The notes under the pieces: model-generated | What the model was told of the DNA's origin: nothing | Seen by the model: the letters and a program-made list of their open reading frames with translations, nothing else | Databases searched by the model: none | Position numbers and translations under genes: made by a program | Assembly (NCBI RefSeq): GCF_947489035.1 | Contig: NZ_CANLCI010000013.1 | Coordinates: 1-64,000 of the forward strand | Direction of reading: 5' to 3' | Origin: an uncultured Ferrimonas sp. | GTDB lineage: Bacteria; Pseudomonadota; Gammaproteobacteria; Enterobacterales; Shewanellaceae | DNA: 64,000 bases | In this document: positions 7,858 to 17,184 of the stretch, piece after piece | Numbering within the stretch: position 1 is the first letter of the stretch | Layout of the letters: every line of letters starts with the position of its first letter

Positions 7858-9225
7858 ATGACACAACACACATCTTATACCGTCGCCAAGTTTGGCGGCA
7901 CCTCCGTGGCGGATCACCTCGCCATGCAACGCTGCGCTGACATCGTCATAAATGATCCCGCCGTAAAAGTGGTGGTGGTCAGTGCCTCCAGTGGCGTGAC
8001 CAATCTGCTGGTTGCTTTAGCGGCAGGTCGGTTGACGGAGCCACAGCGGCTTGACTGCCTCGCCCAGATCGCCACCATTCAATATCAGATCCTTGATGCG
8101 TTAGCGCGACCGGCGCCATTGGCGGCGTTGATTGATCAATATCTGGCCCAGATAGATAAGCTCAGTAAGCAGCGCCAACAAGCCTGCGAGGATGGCGCGG
8201 TGAGTGATGCGCTGTTGTCATTGGGGGAAGCCTGTTCTTCGGCGTTGTTTGCGGAAGTGCTGCGGCAGCGACATCATCCGGCGATCTGTTTTGATGCGCG
8301 CCAAGTGATGCGTACCGATAGCCATTTTGGCCAAGCCGAGCCGGATCTGGTGCTTGTGAGCGATCGAGTGCAACAGCTGCTGCAGCCGCTCTTGGCGCAG
8401 CAGGTTGTGGTTACCCAAGGCTTTGTGGGGGCCGACAGTGATGGCCACACCACCACCCTTGGTCGTGGTGGTTCCGACTACAGTGCGGCGTTGTTAGCTG
8501 AAGCGCTGCAGGCGGAAGTGCTGGCGATCTGGACCGACGTGGATGGGATCTACAGTTGCGATCCTCGTCTGGTGCATGACGCCAAGCCGATCCCCGAGCT
8601 CTCTTTCGATGAAGCCGCGGAAATGGCCACCTTTGGTGCGAAGGTGCTGCACCCTGCCACGATATTGCCGGCGGTACGCAGCGGTTGTGCGGTGTTTGTG
8701 GGTAAAAGCCGCGCCCCAGAGCAAGGCGGCACTTGGATCCGCCAACAGGTGCAATCCACCCCAGGATTTCGAGCACTCAGCCTGCGGCGGCAACAAACGC
8801 TGCTCACGGTGCACAGCCTCAACATGCTGCACGCTCGCGGCTTCCTTGCCCAGCTGTTTGCCATCTTAGCCAAGCATCGGTTGTCGGTGGATCTGATCAC
8901 CACATCGGAAGTGTCGGTGGCGCTAACGTTGGATAACACCGGCTCCAGCAACAGCGGTTCATCGTTGATCAGCGCTGAATTGCGGGCCGAGTTGGAAACC
9001 ATGTGCCGCGTGGAAGTCACCGAACAGCTGGCGCTGGTGGCGGTGATTGGCAATCAGTTGGCCACGACCGCGGGCGTAGCTAAGCAGGTATTTGAGGTGT
9101 TAGAGCCCTTTAATATGCGGATGATTTGCCAAGGGGCCAGCCCACATAACCTGTGCTTTTTAGTGGATGGCGACGACGCTGATGCGGTGGTGCAAAGCCT
9201 GCATCAGCGTTTATTGCCAACTTAA
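7858..9225 (+). CDS. lysC: Lysine-sensitive aspartokinase III
   Basis: Phosphorylates aspartate to 4-aspartyl phosphate, the entry step to lysine, threonine and methionine. The protein of 455 residues compares with 449 in E. coli. The kinase domain has KFGGTSVAD near residue 10, TLGRGGSDYSAALL near 200 and WTDVDGIYSCDPR near 225. Two ACT-type regulatory modules lie in the C-terminal third (MLHARGFLAQLFAILAKHRLSVDLI and VTEQLALVAVIG). The open frame runs upstream to 7705, but the aptamer occupies that stretch and the ATG at 7858 aligns with known LysC N-termini. The stop overlaps the convergent asnC stop by 4 bases. Confidence 0.96.
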   Translation: MTQHTSYTVAKFGGTSVADHLAMQRCADIVINDPAVKVVVVSASSGVTNLLVALAAGRLTEPQRLDCLAQIATIQYQILDALARPAPLAALIDQYLAQIDKLSKQRQQACEDGAVSDALLSLGEACSSALFAEVLRQRHHPAICFDARQVMRTDSHFGQAEPDLVLVSDRVQQLLQPLLAQQVVVTQGFVGADSDGHTTTLGRGGSDYSAALLAEALQAEVLAIWTDVDGIYSCDPRLVHDAKPIPELSFDEAAEMATFGAKVLHPATILPAVRSGCAVFVGKSRAPEQGGTWIRQQVQSTPGFRALSLRRQQTLLTVHSLNMLHARGFLAQLFAILAKHRLSVDLITTSEVSVALTLDNTGSSNSGSSLISAELRAELETMCRVEVTEQLALVAVIGNQLATTAGVAKQVFEVLEPFNMRMICQGASPHNLCFLVDGDDADAVVQSLHQRLLPT

Positions 9226-9710
9226 GGGGCTATCTGGCGATCGATCGGTTGGCTCAGTGACAGCAGGGTTTCGGTGGATTGGATTTCGGTAATGGCCTGA
9301 ATTTGATCCACCAGCAATCGGTGTAAGGCGTCAATGTCGCGACAGCGGATCTTAATAAACAAGCTGTAATGGCCGGTGGTGTAATACGCCTCGGTCACTT
9401 CACTGAGGGCCTCTAACTTGGCCAGCACCGCAGGGTAGTCACCAGCGGCTTTCAAGTTGATGCCAATAAAACAGCAAACCTGATAACCCAGTGCTCGTGG
9501 TTCGAGCAGCACTTGGGTGCCACTGATGATCCCCGCTTGTTTTAACTTCTCGATCCGCACATGAATGGTGGCGGCGCTGACCTGAAAACGCTTGGCCAGT
9601 TCGGCGTAGGGGATCCGTGCATCCCCTTGCAGCGCATTCAGGATCTGTTTATCCAAATTGTCGATTCGATGGGAATTGAGTTGGTTTTGGTCACTATTTT
9701 GAGGATTCAT
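9222..9710 (-). CDS. asnC: AsnC, asparagine-responsive Lrp/AsnC-family regulator
   Basis: A 162-residue regulator that closely follows E. coli AsnC: IDNLDKQILNAL, YAELAKRFQVSAATIHVRIEKLKQAGII (helix-turn-helix, residues about 30-60) and the C-terminal RAM domain ending VTEAYYTTGHYSLFIKIRCRDIDAL...IQSTETLL. AsnC activates asnA when asparagine is low, and asnA is divergently transcribed next door. The ATG at 9710 is chosen over an upstream TTG at 9734. Its 3' end overlaps that of lysC. Confidence 0.95.
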   Translation of the reverse strand: MNPQNSDQNQLNSHRIDNLDKQILNALQGDARIPYAELAKRFQVSAATIHVRIEKLKQAGIISGTQVLLEPRALGYQVCCFIGINLKAAGDYPAVLAKLEALSEVTEAYYTTGHYSLFIKIRCRDIDALHRLLVDQIQAITEIQSTETLLSLSQPIDRQIAP

Positions 9711-9836
9711 TATCAGATGAGCTTTGTTTTTCAATAAACCAAACTATACAAGCTTATTTGTTGTTGGATCTATTGTTTAATTGGCCTTTTGGTTTGAGTA
9801 TAGATCCCAGAACGCAATATTTATTAAGGGATCGCC

Positions 9837-10814
9837 ATGAAACACTCCTACATTGAAACCCAACGCCAAATTCAATTCGCTCGCCAGTTTTTCAGTGAGC
9901 AACTGGCGCAGCAATTGGGGCTGGTTGAAGTGCAAGCGCCGATCCTGTGTGAGGCCGACAGTGGCATTCAAGATGGCTTGGCTGGGCACGAACAAGCGGT
10001 GCAGGTGGCGGTAAAAGCGATCCCAGATAAGCGTTATGAAGTGGTGCATTCGTTGGCCAAATGGAAGCGTGCCACCTTAGGTCGTTATCAGTTTGCGGCT
10101 GGCGAGGGCATCGTGGCACAGATGAAAGCCCTGCGCCCCGATGAAGACAGCATTGGTGCCAAGCATTCAGTTTTTGTTGATCAGTGGGATTGGGAACAAG
10201 TGATGGCCACCGACGAGCGCAGCATCGCGGGATTAACCAAGCGCGTTGATGCCATCTGGGCGGGGATTAAGGCCACCGAAGATGCCTTAGCGCAACGGTT
10301 TCAGTTGCCACTGCAGTTGCCGGAGTCACTGCACTTTATTCATGCGGATCAGTTGCGGGCGCAATACCCAGAGCTAACGCCAAAGCAGCGTGAAACGGCG
10401 ATCTGCCGCGAACATGGGGCGGTGTTTGTTGTAGGCATTGGGGCCAAATTGGCCGATGGCGAAGCCCACGATGTACGTGCCCCAGATTACGACGACTGGA
10501 GCAGCGAAGGTGAGTGGGGCCAAGGCCTGAACGGCGATCTGCTGGTGTGGCACCCGCAGCTGCAAGATGCGTTTGAGTTATCGTCGATGGGGGTGCGCGT
10601 GGACGCCAGCGCGTTGCAGCGTCAACTGGCACTGGCCGAGCGTCAACAAGATGCGACTCTGCCCTGGCACCAAGCGTTGTTGGCCGGTGAGTTACCGCAA
10701 ACCATTGGCGGGGGCATTGGTCAATCGCGGTTAATGATGTTGTTGCTCGGCAAAGATCACATCGGCCAAGTGCAGTGCGGTGTGTGGCAAGAGGCGTGCG
10801 CGTTGCGATTGTAA
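9837..10814 (+). CDS. asnA: Aspartate--ammonia ligase (asparagine synthetase A)
   Basis: Makes asparagine from aspartate, ammonia and ATP with release of AMP; it is a class II aminoacyl-tRNA-synthetase-like enzyme. The protein (325 residues; E. coli 330) starts [19 protein letters not shown] and ends with the ATP-site motif [16 protein letters not shown], both family hallmarks. The ribosome site AAGGGAT lies 6-7 bases before the ATG. The 126-bp gap to asnC should hold the AsnC operator, but I could not define a convincing palindrome. Confidence 0.97.
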   Translation: MKHSYIETQRQIQFARQFFSEQLAQQLGLVEVQAPILCEADSGIQDGLAGHEQAVQVAVKAIPDKRYEVVHSLAKWKRATLGRYQFAAGEGIVAQMKALRPDEDSIGAKHSVFVDQWDWEQVMATDERSIAGLTKRVDAIWAGIKATEDALAQRFQLPLQLPESLHFIHADQLRAQYPELTPKQRETAICREHGAVFVVGIGAKLADGEAHDVRAPDYDDWSSEGEWGQGLNGDLLVWHPQLQDAFELSSMGVRVDASALQRQLALAERQQDATLPWHQALLAGELPQTIGGGIGQSRLMMLLLGKDHIGQVQCGVWQEACALRL

Positions 10815-10886
10815 CCCCCCCGCAACTAATCAATCCTTGCGCGGATAAGGCGCAGCCCATTACCGCGCAGGGGGTTACACAGCCAT

Positions 10887-10914
10887 AAAAAACGCCAGCA
10901 TCATTGCTGGCGTT
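10887..10914 (-). terminator. Terminator of the subtilisin gene
   Basis: Read on the minus strand, the 10-bp stem AACGCCAGCA / TGCTGGCGTT with loop ATGA runs into T6, about 30 bases after the protease stop. It could also help stop asnA transcripts coming the other way, but the T run is on the minus-strand side. Confidence 0.9.
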
Positions 10915-10942
10915 GTGGTTGGTGCGTGGTTGTTGGTTGCGA

Positions 10943-13900
10943 TTAACCGCGACGACGACGCGCTAACAGTGGCAGTAACAGCAAGCTGAACCAGCCTAAG
11001 CTACCGCTGGAAGAGCTGCCCCCATTGGCTTGGATCACCGGTTGATCGGCAACATTGGCGGTAACGGTAACGGCATTCGAATCCGCGGTGCCATCGTTGG
11101 CTACAGCGCTAAAGCTGAAGGTCGTGGCGGCATCAACGTCCGGGGCGGTAAAGCTTAAGGTATTGCCTTCCACGTTGAAGTTTACCTCTGGCCCTTCGGT
11201 TTGCGTTACTGTCCAAGTTAAGTCATCGCCATCCACATCGGTTGCTAAGAGCTCGATGGTGGTAATGCTGCGTTCGCTAACGGCGGCGGCCTCTGGTGCT
11301 GTCGCGACCGGCGCATCATTCACATTCGCGACCATCACTTCAACGGTGGCGCTGCCAATCACATTGCCTTCGGCGTCAGCGGCTTCGTACTCAAAGCTGT
11401 CGGTACCAAAGAAATCCGCGTTAGGCAGGTAGTTGATGGTCAGATCGTCGTTAACCGTGGCAGTCCCGTTCGCCGCAGCGGTTTTAATGCTGATGGCGGT
11501 AGGTGCTGGCCCGGTGATGTTCAGCAACTGCAACGATTCCATGGTTTGACCGTTGTGGCTGGCGTGCATGGTCAGTGGCACGGTAACCACATCGCTGTCG
11601 TTGCCAATCACATCAAGGGTTGCAGCCATCTCTTCGGTGGCGTCTGCCACGTCGTCCATGGCGACATCAAGCTTATCCCCAGTCACATCAACTTCGATGC
11701 CAACGGTGCCACCCACTACGTTCGCGATCTGCACGTAGCTGTCAGAAACCGGAGCATCGCCAGTGCCGTTGTAATACACGCTGGTGCCTAAGCCACCACT
11801 GATGTCTTCCACCCCAACGGTGAGCGAGGTAGGCAAGGCGCCTAAATCAACGTAGTTAAACCAGTTATCACCAATCTTATCGCCGTAGCCTAAGAACACT
11901 TGGAAGGTGTAGCGGTTGTCGCTGCTGTCATTCCAAACCGCAACGTTATTCCACTCGACCACGATGTAGTCGCCTAAACCAAACAGGTGAATGCTGCCGT
12001 CGCCGCTGTCGCCCTCGGTGCCGTCATTAAGATCAAAGTCGGTCCAAAACGGCGCAATAACATTGTTTGGGGCAATGTCACTGGGTAAATTTTGGTTGGC
12101 GAAAGTGCCCGTGGTGTCTTGGCCGACCCCTGGGATCAGTAAGCCGTTATCCGAAATCGTGATGCCAGTGTAGATCTGACCGTTGTATTCAAACGGTGGC
12201 AGGTTGTAGCTGGCGGTAAATTCATCACAGCCATCGCTACAAGGTACTTGGTTGGCGGCTGAGCCAAAGCTACCAATGCCCGTTGCTCCTTCTAAGGTGG
12301 CCGTTAGCACGGACGGATCAAGGCGTCCCACCCAGCTGATGAATCCGGCCTCTTCGTTGATCTGCTGACCGGTGGTGGTATTGCCCGTGGCAGTGATGGT
12401 GGCAGAGTCCGCCACCATACTGGCCCCTTCGGCCACACTCAGACGCAGCGAGATGGTATCGGCAAAGTTTTTGTTGCTGAAATTGGCGTTAATGGTGGTG
12501 CTTTCGCCATACGCAACGGTGTTGGTGTCGGCGCTGAAGCTTAAGATGCTGGCGTCATTGGACGACTCTGGGTACACCGCAATTGGCATGTGCGCATTGG
12601 TGTCGCCGCTCAGCATCACTTGGCCAAATAACCAACCGTCTTTGTCTGAATAGGTGGTATCCAGTGAAACGGTAAACTCGGCGGAAGCCCCAGGGGCTAA
12701 GGTGACCGAGGCCGGCATAATGCTGACCTCGGCGCCTTCGGCTACGGCGCTCAGATCCCAGCTGCCCTCAGCGTCACTGCGGTTGGTTACGGTAGCGGTA
12801 AAGGTGCAGTTAGAGACACAAGATGCGTTGGCAAAGCTGGCTTTGTCGAACGTTAAGGCCGCGTCTTTGGCCGCATTCAAGTCAAGACGACCGGCACCAA
12901 CATCGAAGGGATCGGCTGGCGTCGCAGCGTCTTCTTTGGTGAGGCCAGTAGCCATCGAACTTGAGGTCAGTGCGGTTTTAATTTCAACAGCGGACCAATC
13001 TGGGTGCATGGCACGCAGCAGAGCCGCAGCACCAGCAACGTGTGGGCTGGCCATTGAGGTGCCAGATAAGGTGGCGTACACGTTGCCTTCTTGGCCAATT
13101 TCATCTGGCGACATTGCAGACAAAATGCTGCTGCCTGGGGCAGCGATGTCTGGCTTCAAGATATTGGGGTTGCCGTTGGGGCCACGGGAGCTGGTGCCAG
13201 CGGTGTTATCGGCAAATTCCGGATCAACAATGCGGCTGGTGGTGGCACTGATGGTGGCGCTGATGCCTTCCCCCGTCAGTTCGGCCAGAGCGGAGGTGCC
13301 GCTTTTCTGGCTGATCATCACTGCAGGAATGGCGGTGTCACCCAGCGCCATCGTGATCGGTTGTCCGTCGCGGTTGTTGTATACCACAACCGCGACGGCA
13401 CCGGCTGCAGCCGCGTAATCCACTTTATCTTGGAAGTTACAACTGCCCCGGCTGATCATCGCGATGGCGTCTTTAAAGCTGTCATCGGCAAAAGGTTCAC
13501 AACCTTCAAAGTTGGCTTCTGCGACGGCCAAGGCGCTGATCACCGGCGCGGTGACGTCTTCAGACAGCTGTACGGAGCCACTGCCTTCAATGGAAAGCAC
13601 ACCGGTTAGGGTGCCAACCGCAACTTCATTGGCAAAGAAACGGCCATGGGTGGTGTTCGCAACGGTGATGCCGGATTCGATGCAACCGGGGCAACCGATG
13701 GTTTGAGCCCCGGCGCCATCGTTACCCGCGGCACTGACCACCACCACACCGGCGGCTTCGGCGGCTTCAAACGCTTGTGCGTATGGCGAGGTGGCAGGAT
13801 CGGCACCCGCACCGCCGCCCCAAGAGTTGTTGATGACGTCGGCGCCATCATTCACCGCGTGCTCCAGAGCTTCGAGCAACATGGCATTCGAGCCGGATGC

Positions 13901-14824
13901 GCGGGTAGGATCCGAGGCGGTGGCGTACAGCGCTTTGTACGCCATCAAGTACGCGCCAGGAGCCACACCAGAGATGGTGACGTCTTGCCCCTGGAATTGA
14001 ATGTCGGTGGTGTTACCCACTGCGGTACCGGCAACGTGGGTACCGTGGCCATCAAAGCCCAACGGGCTCATGTTTTCTTGCGCGGCCACAGGGAAGGTCG
14101 GTGCCGACCAGCGTGCCACGATCAGTTTGTTGTTACAGAAGCTTTGATCGAAGGTGGCACAGTAATCGTTGCCCGGTAGATTTGCGGGTGCCTCGAAGCC
14201 TTCGTCATCAAACAGATCGCTTTCAGGGCGGATCCCAGAATCGATCACCGCAACTCGAACGCCTTTACCGGCGTTATCACGATCGCCCAGCTCAGCCCAA
14301 GCTGCGGCGGCGTTGATCAGTTCCAGAGATTGATCCATCTGGGTGTAATACATCCGTTCTGGATAAACGGCGGCCACCCCAGGCATGGCTGCAATCTGCG
14401 CCATGGACACGCCAGGCGCATGAATGCTCATGCCGTTAAATACGGTTTGGAAGTTACGCTCGACTTTGGCGTTAGGTAAGCGTTGGCGTAAATCGCTTTG
14501 GAACTGCTTTTGCAGGCCGATCAGGTGCTGGCGATAGCTCGCCGCAGCCGGAGATTGCAATTGAATCTTATCGCTGCCGCTGGCCGCAGTTGCGGCGAAA
14601 CCGGGCACATTGCCTTGGTAGGTCGCCAGTGGCTGATCAGCCAACTGAACAATAAAGCGACTGCGACTTTGGTTGATGGCTTGGCGGGTTTCTGGCTTGT
14701 GATTTTGAGTGTAAGACAACACTTCAAAGGCATTGTTAGTAACGGGAGCGAGGTGGGTGGTCGGGCCTGCGACAGCAACCCCAGACAATCCCATGGCAAC
14801 CGCCAGTGCAATTTTTGTTTTCAT
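10943..14824 (-). CDS. Secreted S8 (subtilisin) protease with PA insert, Ig-like domains and GlyGly-CTERM anchor
   Basis: A 1293-residue extracellular serine protease. In order: signal peptide (1-20), I9-type propeptide (about 55-155), catalytic domain with Asp195 (VAVIDSG), His260 (DGHGTHVAG) and Ser590 (LSGTSMASPHVAG), and a protease-associated insert at about 420-525. Several beta-sandwich regions follow, including cadherin/Ig-like repeats (NDAPVATAPEA). The C-terminus is a Gly/Ser stretch, a hydrophobic helix and ARRRRG, the GlyGly-CTERM sorting signal that in Vibrio and Shewanella is cleaved by rhombosortase for proteins using type II secretion. The start is fixed by AAGGAAGG seven bases before the ATG; the frame extends 15 codons further upstream. 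Single-gene unit with its own terminator. Confidence 0.93.
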   Translation of the reverse strand: MKTKIALAVAMGLSGVAVAGPTTHLAPVTNNAFEVLSYTQNHKPETRQAINQSRSRFIVQLADQPLATYQGNVPGFAATAASGSDKIQLQSPAAASYRQHLIGLQKQFQSDLRQRLPNAKVERNFQTVFNGMSIHAPGVSMAQIAAMPGVAAVYPERMYYTQMDQSLELINAAAAWAELGDRDNAGKGVRVAVIDSGIRPESDLFDDEGFEAPANLPGNDYCATFDQSFCNNKLIVARWSAPTFPVAAQENMSPLGFDGHGTHVAGTAVGNTTDIQFQGQDVTISGVAPGAYLMAYKALYATASDPTRASGSNAMLLEALEHAVNDGADVINNSWGGGAGADPATSPYAQAFEAAEAAGVVVVSAAGNDGAGAQTIGCPGCIESGITVANTTHGRFFANEVAVGTLTGVLSIEGSGSVQLSEDVTAPVISALAVAEANFEGCEPFADDSFKDAIAMISRGSCNFQDKVDYAAAAGAVAVVVYNNRDGQPITMALGDTAIPAVMISQKSGTSALAELTGEGISATISATTSRIVDPEFADNTAGTSSRGPNGNPNILKPDIAAPGSSILSAMSPDEIGQEGNVYATLSGTSMASPHVAGAAALLRAMHPDWSAVEIKTALTSSSMATGLTKEDAATPADPFDVGAGRLDLNAAKDAALTFDKASFANASCVSNCTFTATVTNRSDAEGSWDLSAVAEGAEVSIMPASVTLAPGASAEFTVSLDTTYSDKDGWLFGQVMLSGDTNAHMPIAVYPESSNDASILSFSADTNTVAYGESTTINANFSNKNFADTISLRLSVAEGASMVADSATITATGNTTTGQQINEEAGFISWVGRLDPSVLTATLEGATGIGSFGSAANQVPCSDGCDEFTASYNLPPFEYNGQIYTGITISDNGLLIPGVGQDTTGTFANQNLPSDIAPNNVIAPFWTDFDLNDGTEGDSGDGSIHLFGLGDYIVVEWNNVAVWNDSSDNRYTFQVFLGYGDKIGDNWFNYVDLGALPTSLTVGVEDISGGLGTSVYYNGTGDAPVSDSYVQIANVVGGTVGIEVDVTGDKLDVAMDDVADATEEMAATLDVIGNDSDVVTVPLTMHASHNGQTMESLQLLNITGPAPTAISIKTAAANGTATVNDDLTINYLPNADFFGTDSFEYEAADAEGNVIGSATVEVMVANVNDAPVATAPEAAAVSERSITTIELLATDVDGDDLTWTVTQTEGPEVNFNVEGNTLSFTAPDVDAATTFSFSAVANDGTADSNAVTVTANVADQPVIQANGGSSSSGSLGWFSLLLLPLLARRRRG

Positions 14825-15039
14825 CCGTTTTCCTTCCTTGTTGTTGACCAGAGCGACCGCAAACTGCACTGGGCGACTCGTTATAACTACGAGTAAAATG
14901 TTTTTAACACACTGGCAACATGGATGCGATAACAGAATTTGGGATAAGAAAATGCTAATAGATTAGTGCTTCTGTCTGTGTTTTGTTGAATTACGAAGGA
15001 ATGACGCTGGCAGGACGTGGGGTAGGAAAATAACGGCGA

Positions 15040-15079
15040 CCCCTTTCGGCGCGGCGACAGTGGTTTGCGCCGAAAGGGG
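15040..15079. repeat. 13-bp perfect inverted repeat between the protease and rluA
   Basis: CCCCTTTCGGCGC (15040-15052) is mirrored by GCGCCGAAAGGGG (15067-15079) around a 14-base loop. There is no T tract on either side, so it is not a clear terminator. It lies just beyond the rluA stop and might stabilise the 3' end of that message. Confidence 0.6.
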
Positions 15080-15133
15080 AAGAGCGCAGCGCGGCGTTGC
15101 TGACGCAGATTGTCAGCGAAAGCCAAATTGGGG

Positions 15134-15793
15134 CTAGTCGAATGGGCAGGGCGCCACCAGCTCGATCCGTTCACCGCTGCTGGGCTGATCGAAACAGAGC
15201 GTATGGGCGTGCAAAGTTAATCGTTCGCTGGCGGCAAACGCTTGCTCGTGGGCGTAGAAGTAGTCGCCCAGAATCGGGTGGCCAAGCTGCTGCATGTGCA
15301 CCCGCAGTTGGTGCGAACGGCCAGTAATTGGGGTGAGTTCGACCATCGAGCTGTGCTCATCTTGGCTCAGTACCTTGTACTGGGTTTGCGATGGCTTGCC
15401 GTTTTCGTAGCAGACGATCTGTCGGGGGCGATTGGGCCAGTCGCAGATCAGCGGCAGATCCACTTCCCCTTCGCTGTGCTGTGGGTGGCCCCATATGCGC
15501 GCCAAGTAAGTCTTGCTGGGGGTGCGCTCGCGGAATTGGCGTTTTAAATCGCGCTCGGCGTCTTTGGTTAACGCCACGATGATCAACCCCGAGGTCGACA
15601 TGTCCAAGCGATGCACTTCAAAAATCTCGCCAAACTGCTCCGTGGCGCGGCTGTAAACGCTGTCACGGTGGGCAGGATCGCGGCCGGGTACCGACAACAG
15701 TCCAGAAGGTTTATCCACCACGATGATGTCTTGATCTTGATAGAGCAAGGGCAGGTAGGGATCGGTGGGTGGCTGGTAACAAAATGGCTGCAT
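15134..15793 (-). CDS. rluA: 23S rRNA U746 / tRNA U32 pseudouridine synthase RluA
   Basis: Isomerises uridine 746 of 23S rRNA and uridine 32 of several tRNAs. From the chosen ATG the protein has 219 residues, the same as E. coli RluA, and aligns throughout: DIIVVDKPSGLLSVPGR, catalytic Asp motif HRLDMSTSGLI (near residue 65), ARIWGHP, DLPLICDWPNRPRQ and PITGRSHQLRVHM. A GTG four codons upstream (15805) is possible, but GGAG is well spaced (6 bases) for the ATG. Confidence 0.95.
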   Translation of the reverse strand: MQPFCYQPPTDPYLPLLYQDQDIIVVDKPSGLLSVPGRDPAHRDSVYSRATEQFGEIFEVHRLDMSTSGLIIVALTKDAERDLKRQFRERTPSKTYLARIWGHPQHSEGEVDLPLICDWPNRPRQIVCYENGKPSQTQYKVLSQDEHSSMVELTPITGRSHQLRVHMQQLGHPILGDYFYAHEQAFAASERLTLHAHTLCFDQPSSGERIELVAPCPFD

Positions 15794-15855
15794 AACGGGC
15801 TCCACAACGGCTGAGGGCGGTCACAGTAGGGAAACTGCGGCGTTGATGCAAGCCT

Positions 15856-16146
15856 TTAAAGCAGGTCGCTGCCGTTGGCAAACAGGATGGCGAAGGTCCA
15901 CACCACAAAGGCCAGTGGCAGGTGCACTAGGGCGTAGAACAGGGCGTCGAGTTTGGTCATGCTGCGCTCGTCCAGCATCAGCAATATGTGCAGCAGTGCC
16001 ACCAATGGCAGGGCGGCGTACAGTGGCCACATAAACAGTGGCGCACCGGGCCAGAATAACCGTGCTGTAATGGCAATCAACACCATCAATATCGTTACCG
16101 CTGGGGCGGCGCCGATCCGTACTTGGCTGGGGTACCATTGCAACAT
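15856..16146 (-). CDS. Small membrane protein of unknown function
   Basis: A 96-residue protein with about three hydrophobic segments (residues roughly 13-30, 38-60 and 70-90) and a short charged loop LDERSMTKLD. I do not recognise the family. It follows a methyltransferase gene by 9 bases on the same strand, so it is probably the last gene of a small operon (16695-17099, 16156-16695 and this one). Confidence 0.6.
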   Translation of the reverse strand: MLQWYPSQVRIGAAPAVTILMVLIAITARLFWPGAPLFMWPLYAALPLVALLHILLMLDERSMTKLDALFYALVHLPLAFVVWTFAILFANGSDLL

Positions 16147-16155
16147 AGTGAATTC

Positions 16156-16695
16156 CTATTTCGGTTTGCGTGCCACCAGTTGCGCGCTGCAACGTTGCGG
16201 TGCTGGGTGGATCCCTTCACGGTAGTGGATTTGTTCCCAGCTGGCAAAGGCGGCAGCCAGTTCATTGGGCTGCAGCAGGAAGTTTGGGTTGCTGGGACGG
16301 CCAAAGTGTTGGGGGTGCGCTTGGGTGAAAGTTTCATACACGATAAGGCCGCCGGGCAGTATCGCTTGCGCCAGCCACGGCAGCAGCGGCCGGTGCAGAT
16401 AGTGAAAGCCTAAGATGGCGGCAAAGCGGCGTTCAGCAAAGGGGTTGTGGCCATCTTCTAAGTTCTGCTGCCAGATCACCGCGCTGCTGCCTTGGGCCAG
16501 TGCTTGCTGCTCAACCCGTGCAAGGGCATCGCGGTCACGGTCAACAAACCACACGCTGTGGCCCGCCGCCGCAACGCGCAAGCCGTTGCGGCCACTGCCA
16601 CAGGCCAGATCCAGCACTGGCCCATCCGGCAAGCGGTTAAACAGCTCAAGGTGATCCAACAACAGGGCGCTGGCGGTGGGGTTTTGGTGGGGCAT
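16156..16695 (-). CDS. Class I SAM-dependent methyltransferase
   Basis: A 179-residue Rossmann-fold methyltransferase. The SAM-binding motif I is VLDLACGSGRNGLRVAAAG (residues about 25-43), motif II has the acidic end VWFVDRD, and a later FAAILGFHYLHRPLLPWLAQAILPGGLIVYETF segment fits motifs IV-VI. The YETFTQAHPQHFGRPSNPNFLL stretch resembles a TehB-like/small-molecule methyltransferase group of gammaproteobacteria; the substrate is unknown. Its ATG overlaps the stop of the upstream membrane protein (TAATG), so the two are translationally coupled. Confidence 0.8.
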   Translation of the reverse strand: MPHQNPTASALLLDHLELFNRLPDGPVLDLACGSGRNGLRVAAAGHSVWFVDRDRDALARVEQQALAQGSSAVIWQQNLEDGHNPFAERRFAAILGFHYLHRPLLPWLAQAILPGGLIVYETFTQAHPQHFGRPSNPNFLLQPNELAAAFASWEQIHYREGIHPAPQRCSAQLVARKPK

Positions 16696-17099
16696 TAGCC
16701 TTTGATCTCCTTACCGCGCAGCACACGTCGATGCCACAGGGAATAGTGGCGAAATTGGCTGGGGCCGTGGGCGATAAAGACCGACAGCAGCGCGATAAAA
16801 CTAAAAATATAAGGGGCGAATTGTGGGTAGGGGTAACACAATGCCAGCAAGCCGACTTTGCCGATGGTGCAGGCGCCTTTCAGTTGCACCGCCCATAAGG
16901 GCGCCCGCCAGATCTCCCACGCCATCAGCAAACAGCCGCTGCTCATCGCCACTATCCACCAGTTACGCCACAGGGCGTTGTCTAAGCCATACAGAAAGCC
17001 TGCGGCGGCGCCCATCAATCCCAGCACGTGGGCGGCTCGTAGGCTGGTTTTCCCCAAACGCAGCACATAAAACTCAAAATCGCTGACCGGTTTGCTCAT
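16695..17099 (-). CDS. Four-helix inner membrane protein, function unknown
   Basis: A 134-residue protein with about four predicted transmembrane segments (around residues 20-40, 48-62, 78-92 and 95-112) and a basic C-terminus (HRRVLRGKEIKG). I do not recognise a named family. It is the first gene of a tightly packed three-gene unit with the methyltransferase and a second small membrane protein. Confidence 0.6.
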   Translation of the reverse strand: MSKPVSDFEFYVLRLGKTSLRAAHVLGLMGAAAGFLYGLDNALWRNWWIVAMSSGCLLMAWEIWRAPLWAVQLKGACTIGKVGLLALCYPYPQFAPYIFSFIALLSVFIAHGPSQFRHYSLWHRRVLRGKEIKG

Positions 17100-17114
17100 C
17101 GAACTCTCAGATAT

Positions 17115-17152
17115 AAAAAAGGCAAGGGGCCATTGTCGGTGCCACCTTGCCT
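17115..17152 (-). terminator. Terminator after the tyrosine-phosphatase-like gene
   Basis: On the minus strand AGGCAAGGTGGC and GGCCCCTTGCCT pair with one mismatch around a 9-base loop and are followed by T6. It sits 33 bases past the stop of the phosphatase gene and just before the start of the next operon. Confidence 0.85.
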
Positions 17153-17184
17153 AAGCTCAAGTGCGTTGAAGGCTTCTGCCTTCG

